Assembly: GCA_929113105.1 (NCBI GenBank)
Contig: OV816031.1
Location: forward strand, 76,102,441 to 76,166,440
From: Agrypnus murinus
Taxonomy: Eukaryota > Arthropoda > Insecta > Coleoptera > Elateridae
Direction of reading: 5' to 3'
Length of the DNA: 64,000 bases
Notes under the pieces: model-generated
Database searches by the model: none
Told to the model about the DNA's origin: nothing
The model's input: only the letters and a program-made list of their open reading frames with translations
Position numbers and translations under genes: made by a program
Shown here: one piece after another, positions 56,201 to 64,000 of the stretch
Layout of the letters: every line of letters starts with the position of its first letter
Numbering within the stretch: the stretch's first letter is position 1

Positions 56201-57385
56201 AAGTGTCATGGTGTCTTTAAAAATCATCTTATTCGTGAAAAAATGAAGCGGTTACCCAAACATGAAAATTCTCCAAATCTATCATAAAGTAACAATTAAA
56301 AAAACTTAATTATTGTTTTACTTTTGCAATTAAAAGATTGCAATACAAGACAGAATAAAAAAACAGAAATAGTTAAGCCACTCCCTACAAAAGTGCGCAA
56401 TATTTGAATAGAATTTTTTCTATTCGTCGTATTTCTGAAACCCATATCACAAGCAAGCAACATACTCGATTGTGTTTCGAGCTCTGAGTGATGCCAGGTG
56501 TAAAAGAGGTTCCCTAATTAAATTATAAATACTTTATATTAAATAATTTTCTGTTAATTTTTACTTTTTATAACAGATTAAAAATAATTTCAATAATCAT
56601 TTATTAATAGCCGATTATTATCATCTACTTAAAACAGAAAAAACACTGAAGGAAAACTTCCCTGTCAATTAGCATGGCAGCGCCCAGATTGCGCATCGAC
56701 AGATAATTTCATTTTAGTAGTTACAGTTGTTATCAGTTATTTAAGTCGTTGTTTTGCTTTGCTCTTACTCTACGATCATTAAGGTGGGAGCCGACTCTTC
56801 TTCGTCTAAATTATAGTCAGATTAAATACTCTTATACTTAATCTAATTTTTAAATATTATAATTTGTAATCTGACAATTTGTATATTCTTTACAATAATT
56901 TTTTGTTGTTATAAATAAAACCATACGTATACATTTTATAATTGTTGCACTTGAGTACGATTAGCGCAAATTTAACAGTTTATGCTTATTCAGCAAAATA
57001 CTTGCATTAACAGGGATGCGTCTTAAATCTATTAATAACTAGATAAAACAATAGCCAGCTGAACCCAAATGGCTTCAAAACTTCATAGAATTATTACTAC
57101 TTTGTTTCACCAAGGTTTGTGCCATTTCAAGAGATTATTTTCGATTTTTCCAGGTTTACTAATCCGATGTCTAATTACTTTTTCATATCTAAGTTATCTG
57201 ATAATTACTTTATTTTATAATTTTTTAATCAATTTTTATTTTTTATAACAGCAGATTAAAATAATTGTTAGAATCATTTATAAAGGAAAGATTGTTAGCA
57301 TTTATTTATTGAAAACAAAAAATACACTAATTGGGAACTTGACTTGGAACATTAATTACAGTAGAAAATTAATAAGTTTAGTTAT
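53290..57385. other. Intergenic region between SLC5-B and SLC5-C
   Basis: No gene recognised. 53990-54120 contains an inverted pair TGATAATGCC/GGCATTATCA around a GC-richer core. About 56520-56640 and 57180-57340 are weakly similar (TTTTTATAACAG...GATTAAAATAAT), perhaps an old duplication. Confidence 0.35.
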
Positions 57386-58239
57386 TTATTGTAATAATTT
57401 ATCCATAGCTGCTTGTTTGTCATCCGAATGATCCTTGTGTATTCCAACACAATTCAGTTCTTTCTCCAATGATTTATACCTAGTAGTTGCAGCAGATCGA
57501 TTAAGGTATCGACTTACGCGCGGGTTGAATAGATCTGGATTCATAATCGATCCCCTATACTTGTAATTAAACTAATATTTAGGTAAGCCAATAATCATAG
57601 TAGCCAAAGCACCGATTAAGAAGTAATAACGAAATGAAATTATGTATCAAATGGTTCTTCTAATGGACAATTGGTACCAGTTGGTCTGCCGGTACAAAAA
57701 GTCATTTTTTATTTTGATTTAATTTAACTTACGTGATTGGAGAGATTGTAGTGGAATAATTTGAAAACAATGACGTAGTGGTAGCAGTAATATTGCAATC
57801 AGATATACCCAGTGGTTTTCGAGCATGTTTAATAGTACCATTCCAAATATGAATTTGATTTTGTACAATAATAAAAGACATTAAAAAGAAAGATCCAGTT
57901 GTTCTAAAAAGGGCCCCCTATAATTATAATACATTAATTCGGTAATTGTGGTTATTAAAATAACATAAAACTTACTTTTCTGTTGGCAAAAGGTACAAGC
58001 ATCCCACTGTAAAGATACCAAGAATAGGTCCTATTATTATCCCTCTAAGCATTAATTCTAAAATTGTACCAAGCCTTTCCACAAGGAATATTAATAGTAC
58101 GCTTAAAATTCCCAGCACACCCGTAATTATCTTCATTAGGAAACTGGCCTTTTCGTCAGATGTGTCATCTGGCATGAATGGTGCGACGAAATCTTTGTAA
58201 ACTATTCCAGAGAGAGCATTTAAGCAGGTTGATAAGGTA
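57386..58239 (-). pseudogene. SLC5-family 3-prime remnant, exons 6-8 only (SLC5-C)
   Basis: This is a remnant of a third paralogue with three exons: 57976-58239, 57733-57917 and 57386-57685. The first reads STLSTCLNALSGIVYKDF ... MKIITGVLGILSV ... ERLGTILEL, closer to SLC5-A than to SLC5-B. It is 264 nt rather than 271: two codons are missing after LEL, and one base is missing at TVG/MLVPFAN, so the frame stops at the splice site. The second exon is open (GALFRTTGSF ... IHIWNGTIKH). The third exon has a frameshift after PFDT and a TAG where GLPVSWF-type proteins have Trp (GLPKY-stop-F), then reads on to a plausible tail ending DKLLQ. Splice sites survive. Exons 1-5 are absent from 58.3 kb to the window end. 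Confidence 0.85.
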
Positions 58240-58618
58240 CTGAAAACAGAACAAAAAAGAGTGAAGAATCTATGCTACATTTTTGAACTATAAAACCAGA
58301 ATAGCATTAATGCTCAAAATATCTAAAATTGATCAGGGTTTATCAAAAAGGTAGTGGTTTTCTTGATAATCAGCCCGCCAAGGCTGCCTAATGTCCACTC
58401 TTGATCTTGCCATTCAATTTTAGTATTCGTAATGTATTAAAATTGGCTAAAGAGATTATTCTGAGGTTCTAAGCAAACTGGTTAGCCATTCAGTGCAGAT
58501 AATAAAAGCTTAAAAACTAACATGATCAACAATCGCACAATCGAACTACTGGTTCAGTGAAATAACTTCTTGCAATCCTAATCTATTAATAAAATGCATA
58601 TAATTAACGGTCTAGGAC
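58240..58618. other. Degraded intron side of SLC5-C
   Basis: No exon 5 counterpart (GLSGLF-type codons) found upstream of the exon 6 acceptor. Confidence 0.4.
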
Positions 58619-58619
58619 A

Positions 58620-58850
58620 TTTGGGCGCGGCTGATTAGGCGCGGCCATCTTGTCGCGGCCGTTTCGGCGCGAGGGCAGTTTGGCGCGGGACAGTTCGGCG
58701 CAGGTACACTTCGGCGCAGGCACACCTTAGCGCCGAGACACTTGGGCGCAGGTACACTTCGGCGCAAAGACAGTTCGGTGCAGAGACATTTCTGTGCAGG
58801 TACATTTCGGCGCGGAGATATTTCGGGCCATGTATATTTTTGCGCAAATT
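58620..58850. repeat. GC-rich 16-bp minisatellite
   Basis: About 14 degenerate units of TTCGGCGCAGGTACAC, with variants such as TTTGGCGCGGGACAG and TTGGGCGCAGGTACAC. Strikingly GC-rich in AT-rich surroundings. The minus-strand ORF over it is an artefact of the repeat. Confidence 0.75.
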
Positions 58851-59831
58851 ATGGCAAAACTTTGGAAGATATTTAAAAAAACGTTTTTTAACCATGAGTT
58901 TATTTTTTTATTTTTATGTGCGTACAGAGATACGCATTTTTATATTATTCCAGGGGTTTTTGTCTTTAAGCACTGAACTATAAGCATTAAGCAGTATTCA
59001 TTTGTAAGTGTTACTGTAAGAATATATTGGCCTAGGCATTTTTGATATAATCACATAGACTCGTCTCATAACTCTTCTTGACATAGTACTTAATTACGTT
59101 TAGAAAAGCGCATAACAAGGTAATTTTTTCATAGCGCGTATACGGGTACTGTCGTCAGAGAGGATTCCTCTTCCACCTTATAATAAATCGGAAAAAGTCG
59201 TTAAAGGTAAGCTAAAGTAAAAAAATAATTAACTCTTTAAATTAACGAGGGGGTCTATAAATGAGACATAAGAATGAACTTACCTATGTTTTATCTATAT
59301 AGAGAAAAAAATGTTTAATTTTATATTAAATAAAAAGTGGGTGTTTAGTAATAAAATTTATTTTAATATAATATTATAATGTATAATATAATTTATTTTC
59401 ATATACATAATAGTACTAGTGGTTCCAATTTTGTCGGTTTTGGGTATGAATCAACTAAAGTAGGAGTGTAATATGATAGCAAAAATTACCAAAAATTGGT
59501 ACCAAGAGTGGTATTCGTGTGATTTTACATAGAAGATTTTATCGCTGTAACCCCTACTAGTGGTAATTATTGTTATAAAACCTTTTTCTTACATTTCTTG
59601 TAGTTCACAAATTTAGAATTCTTAGAAAATCTGCCAAACAAGATTTAAAAATAACTGAAAAACGACAAAGAGAGCTGTAGGAGGTAAAATAATAAACCAC
59701 ATACAAATTATTATTTACATCCCCGAATATTCCAGTAAATCTAGAAAATTTATTTTGTTACTGTTTTGGATTTCAATCCAAATTGAATTGGAGTTTTGGA
59801 TGGAAGTTATTAAATGAAATAAGTAGATCTA
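58851..59831. other. No gene seen
   Basis: AT-rich. At 59780-59815 a TTTTGGATGGAAGTTATTA segment recurs at about 60010 inside the SLC5-B-like duplicate, close to its breakpoint. Confidence 0.4.
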
Positions 59832-60460
59832 GATGATATTTTTAGCTTCCAAAATGCTGGAAGAATGGTATAATATATAACCAAGCTAACCAGTATATGC
59901 CAAGGTATTATTTGCATATATATTGTTCCAAATATGTAAACCTCAGTTGGATAAGCCAGAAGTAATGGGGAGGAAATGCAGCTAGAAAGAAGATGTAATT
60001 ACGGTTTGGATGGAAGTTATTACATTATCTAATATCTAGTTCTACGTTGGACAATATTATTAAAGAGAGTTTGTCTCTATAGAAGATAGAGGTATTGAAT
60101 AGAGGTGCTAGAATAGGTATTGGAGTATTCTGACATGCAGTTTTAAGAAACACTTGTAAACGAATTTGTAAATGAATTTAATTGGAAAGCCACGTTGGGG
60201 CAACACAATAAACTATGAGACTACCTAAACCAATAAAATTAATTGATTCGGCTAGCTTTATTAAAAATAAAAATACAACACCCCAATAGCTTTTATTTTA
60301 TCCAATAGGCTACATCAGTCTTAGTTGAGCATGAGACTAACATAAATATCAAAATCAACTTTACCTATCTTAATACCTGAAAAGAAACTTGCACGAACTC
60401 ACACCTGGAATTCTGTTTCTGGACGAGAAATAAATTCAAACACAGGGCTAAAGTATTATA
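59832..60460 (-). pseudogene. Duplicated fragment of SLC5-B exon 2 and intron 1
   Basis: This segment is a close copy of about 51386-51980. Positions 59832-59988 repeat the 5-prime half of SLC5-B exon 2 (PAEVYIFGTIYMQII region) including the AG acceptor, and the copy continues without a break into the intron 1 sequence. By eye it differs from B by roughly one base in ten, plus small indels. It sits upstream of SLC5-C but belongs to B, so it was copied separately. The rest of exon 2 is missing, so it cannot be functional. Confidence 0.85.
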
Positions 60461-61009
60461 ACCTACAGAAACACAAAGGCTATTTTTATATAAATAAATA
60501 CTTAACCTACCAAAATGTAGTTGCGCTGGAAGTATCAGCTTGATCCAAATAACACTGCTTTAGTATTTTGCCGGCTAACCCCCAATAAGTCGGTGAGGGG
60601 CGGGGTAATACAAGATATAAAAGATAAAAAAAACAAGCGCCACTTCGTTTAAAAACAATGCTTATTACTAAAGCTTCAAGCTTATCAGACAAACGAAGAA
60701 ATAGATCTTCTACTAAAATATGGGCAACTTCCACAATTTTGGCAGTACCGTACATATATACTTACAAATGAGCTGGAAAGCAATATTAAAATCATACAAA
60801 TAAATAAATAATAAATAAATAAAACACACGTAGTGAAATGTAAACTTTCTAAGTAGGGCTTTATTTTAATTGTAACTATTGTGCAGATTTTAAATGTTAA
60901 ATTTAAATGCAATTTTAACGTTTAATAAAAAAAACGGTGAATGGTGATTTGTATCACAGTTGGTTGTACTTAAAACTACCCTACAACAATTCCACTACTC
61001 GAGATCTCG

Positions 61010-61075
61010 TGTTCTTAAAATTAACATGCATGAATAAATTGTTGTTCTTAAAATTAACATGCATGAAGAAATTGT
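61010..61075. repeat. Two tandem copies of TTCTTAAAATTAACATGCAT
   Basis: About 35-bp unit repeated directly at about 61012 and 61045, differing by one base. Confidence 0.7.
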
Positions 61076-61086
61076 AAACACATTAA

Positions 61087-61089
<3 letters not shown>

Positions 61090-61182
<93 letters not shown>
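61090..61182. repeat. (TA)n microsatellite, about 46 units
   Basis: Uninterrupted AT dinucleotide run. The Ile-Tyr ORFs on both strands are artefacts. Confidence 0.95.
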
Positions 61183-61184
<2 letters not shown>

Positions 61185-62246
61185 ATGCCTGTTAAGCTGT
61201 CACCTCCGCCATACAGAGGAGACGACCTGACTTCCGGGTATTCCCGTGAATATATTGCTAAAAATTTGTTATATTTGTGATGAGGGGAACCTCTAGAATC
61301 CAAATCTCAAGAAAGGGGAAACTATTTCCCTTGTTTTATTTTGTCATATATAGAGTTTACAGAAGATACGAACCGACCTCCAAATTGTATATACAAGCAG
61401 AAACTGGTAGTTCGCTGTTACCTCCAGCAACGCTGCCAAGTGTTCGGAGGTCAGAAGGTACCATCGTTATGCGCAGTTATATATATAGAGCGTTGACACC
61501 ACATTCCATAGATGTACATTTCATAAAAAGGGTCTCTTATGGTCTCCAGATGTTGAAATCGGGCGGTTCAAATTGCTCGCCGAAGGCATTTTAGTGGCAA
61601 AATAACAAATGAAAACAAGCAAGCATTCTCGATTTACTTATTTTTTATTTTCTGTGTTATAGTAAATTGGCGTTTTTGTATTTCTTATGAATTATTATTA
61701 AAGACTTATTTAAAAGCCGTTTCAACATTTATTAAAGCGTCTTTCTGAGTAGCACTGACTAGTTTAATAAGGCTTCTCTAATTATAATCATTGCTTTCTC
61801 GTTTACTTCATAAAGTTAATATTTTATAAAGTTTCTTGTAATCTCGAGAATCACTGTTTAATTTGAATATACTTTTATCTAGATTCTATTTTGATTGAAA
61901 TATACTCAGACACTCTTTTAATTTTTACTAAACTCGAAGAGAGTGTAATACAAAGAAATTAAATAATGTGTTTTTTACTACAAATGTTTGATATTTCCGA
62001 AGTCACACACTTATCATGTTGGACCATTGGATTTCCTGTGATTTAATTAACAAAGGGAGTTATCAACTTTATTAACATTAAACCAATCGAAACACAACAA
62101 ATTAATCGACATTTTTAAAAATTTTCTTCTTAAGGCATTTTTTCCAACAGCTTCCGTTGGCTATGATATACACCTCTTCATTATTTGATCTAACGAATTA
62201 TAGAATATGTATTAGGATGGAACGAAATAGAGGTCAAAAAATATTT

Positions 62247-62570
62247 TTTCCATTTTTTTTATCATGGCAGAGTGATTAAAAGTTGTCTTGTTTGGTGCCT
62301 ATTAACATGTAGAACCCCCAGCTCAGTAAAACAATTTCTTGAGGGTCCGCAAGCACTTTGAATTTGATCATTTTTCTCAATTATTAATCAGTTTTTCCCT
62401 ACTAACTTCAGATTTTCTTTTCCAATTTTTATCATGGCCGAGTGATTAAAACTTTCATTTTGTAGTGCTTAATATCGTGTAAAAACTCCAGATCAGTAAA
62501 AAAATTTCTTGTGGGTCCGAAAGAACTGAATTTTATAATTTTTTTCAATTATAATTCAGTTTTATGTACC
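62247..62570. repeat. Two tandem copies of an about 178-bp unit
   Basis: TTTTTATCATGGC(A/C)GAGTGATT at 62256 and 62434, followed in both by AG(C/A)TCAGTAAAA and AATTTCTTG(A/T)GGGTCCG. Diverged copies. Confidence 0.7.
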
Positions 62571-62831
62571 CTATATCTACCAACCTGCAGAAGGTATATT
62601 TTACACTTATTAATAGGAGCTTTGAGCACTTATACAGGTGGTAAAAACAAACAATAAAGATCTTAATTGAAAAGAAATGCAGTTCTATAAAACAAAAAGA
62701 AAACATTGTTATATTGGGATAGGTAATTTATATATATTATTACTTATGAGTCTTATGACTATAAGGTTGTCATACATTAAAATATTTTCTTGACTCAAAC
62801 AACGGCATGGACTTGCGAGATTCTATTTTAG

Positions 62832-63167
62832 TCATAATATAACCATCTCTGTTGCTGCTGCCACAAACTGCAGACGATGCCTCTTGACAATCTTAACCGT
62901 TCTTTCAACCGCTTGAGTGTGGCAGTGGAAATCGTGGAAAATCAACGGAAAGTTCATTTGAAGAGATCCAGCCTTTACTATGAGACCTTTTAGTTCATCT
63001 TCCTTTATATGTTTAGTAAATGGAGGCTCTGTGACTTTTTGAGCTTGCCATGAAATGAAATCAATGTAATTCTCAGCATAGAGATTGATTTTAGGAATTT
63101 GGGATTTCTTGACGCCACCACCATTGTGGACTAATGTTCTTGCCTTTAGGACTAGTCGTAAACCCAA
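62832..63167 (-). pseudogene. Fragment of a TE-type ORF with CHTQAVER motif
   Basis: 111 codons: IPKINLYAENYIDFISWQ, then VTEPPFTKHIKEDELKGLI, then FHDFHCHTQAVERTVKIV. This order (an INF.A..Y.ELI-W motif, then a TEPP motif, then FPCHTQAVER) is seen, from memory, in a repetitive protein family in arthropods and cnidarians with no assigned role. Truncated at the LINE boundary near 63200. Function unknown. Confidence 0.4.
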
Positions 63168-63229
63168 CTCACGAATATGTCTCCTCTCATCGATTAGAAG
63201 CCCGAGAAGTAGATTTTGTGGGGAGGCAA

Positions 63230-64000
63230 AGCAGACATTTGTTTGGAATTCAGGATCGACACCATTATAGATCTAATTTTGTCCTCCAAAGCCGCGAATG
63301 TAATTAACTCTGGAATTTTTGTCGATGCTAAACTGTCTGATCACGAGACAGTAGACTGCACCCTGCTCATGGATGGTCGAAGGCCGGCACAATTCATAAA
63401 ACATACCGCTGTTTCAAAAACTTGAATTATAATCTATTTCATGATGATCTTATGTCAATCAATTGGGATGAAATTTATACTTATACGGATATTGATAGTA
63501 AAGTCGACTTTCTTAACAATAAGCTAGCCCCGCTCTTTGCTGTCCATCCACCCATTAAACACTCACGAATATCTAAACCACCAGCACCCTGGCTTAATGA
63601 TAATATACGGTTCTTAATGGAAATGCGCGATTATGCACACAAAATTTATAAGCAAACCAAATCACAGACAGATCGTCAGCAATATGCACAACTAAGAAAC
63701 CTTGTTACAAATACATGTCGTAGGGCTAAAAAGACGTACTTTACTAACCTATCGGAAACCAATCAAGCTAACCTTATCTGGAAAAGTATCAAACACAATA
63801 TTATAGAAAATAAAAAGAAATCTTCAAATTTACCGGAATATTTGACAAACGTAAATGACATAAATACTTTTTTTCTTAACTCCTAAGCTATTACAATAGT
63901 AATGTTAAAACAAACCATGTCCTGTTCTTTCGCCCTGTGCCCGAAGAAGAGATTTGGAGTAGTAGCAAAAGAATAAAATCAAATGCCGCGGGTCACGACG
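63230..64000 (+). pseudogene. Non-LTR retrotransposon ORF2 fragment, continues past window
   Basis: 63255-63425 reads like the end of an AP endonuclease (GIFVDAKLSDHETVDCTLLM, the SDH motif). A frameshift at about 63395 leads to 63422-63886: FHDDLMSINWDEIY, APWLNDNIRFLMEMRDYAHK, RRAKKTYFTNL, the linker before reverse transcriptase. Another shift at about 63885 continues as HVLFFRPVPEEEIW and IKSNAAGHD, the first reverse-transcriptase motif, at the window edge. 5-prime truncated near 63200. Confidence 0.75.

Larger units (their letters stand above)
60461..62830. other. Intergenic sequence, no gene seen
   Basis: Apart from a (TA)n tract and tandem repeats listed separately, nothing is recognised; ORFs at 60507-60912 and 61277-61594 have no motifs. 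Confidence 0.35.

Noticed and set aside
58635..58895. Minus-strand 86-codon ORF with repeated AEVYLR-like peptide
   Set aside because: Translation of the 16-bp minisatellite; the repeat is not codon-phased.
61059..61303. ORFs encoding long Ile-Tyr runs
   Set aside because: Pure translation of the (TA)n microsatellite on both strands.

Overview
The window is insect-like nuclear DNA, probably from a beetle, although the sequence alone does not fix the order. The evidence is AT-rich DNA, GT-AG introns, an SLC5-type sodium/solute symporter family split into about eight exons, and a dense load of arthropod-type transposable elements: Transib, Tc1 and DD41D mariner relatives, Polinton/Maverick, jockey-type LINEs, a tRNA-derived SINE, foldback elements and MITEs.

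Host genes. Three SLC5 transporter loci lie on the minus strand. SLC5-A (5450-18773) looks intact: eight exons add up to 1791 nt (596 aa), with an 11.2 kb intron packed with transposons. SLC5-B (48867-53289) has the same architecture but a 1-nt deletion in exon 5, a probable second frameshift at the C-terminus, and exons 3 and 4 fused by a 51-nt in-frame insertion. SLC5-C (57386-58239) keeps only the last three exons and carries two frameshifts and a stop. A separate, younger duplicate of part of B exon 2 plus intron 1 lies at 59832-60460. The locus therefore reads as a tandem paralogue cluster with one working copy and decaying neighbours.

Transposon layout. 1-3.3 kb: a repeat with short CTAGTCTCGGATACTAGT-type units, then a Tc1 element inside a pair of inverted arms. 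6.7-17.3 kb (the big SLC5-A intron): LTR-like sequence, a decayed Transib with RAG-signal-like ends and a CGCCG target duplication, a TA-flanked MITE, and a nearly intact DD41D element. 20.2-25.6 kb: a LINE ORF1 with a PHD finger, duplicated in inverted orientation with the same SINE insertion in both copies, then a foldback element whose arms are exact 123-bp repeats in a 615-bp higher-order pattern, then a second DD41D remnant. 26.2-27.9 kb: a compound foldback palindrome. 28.3-28.9 kb: a MITE and a near-perfect 51-bp hairpin. 35.4-40.4 kb: two jockey-type LINE fragments. 40914-47341: a 6.4 kb deleted Polinton with complete ends and a CATCAT target duplication, holding family B DNA polymerase, integrase with chromodomain, dUTPase and small ORFs. 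62.8-64 kb: an unidentified TE ORF and a truncated LINE running off the edge.

No rRNA, canonical tRNA gene or CRISPR array was seen. The most distinctive structures are the 123-bp foldback array, the Transib relic, the deleted Polinton with its possible spliced small gene, and the inverted LINE/SINE duplication.
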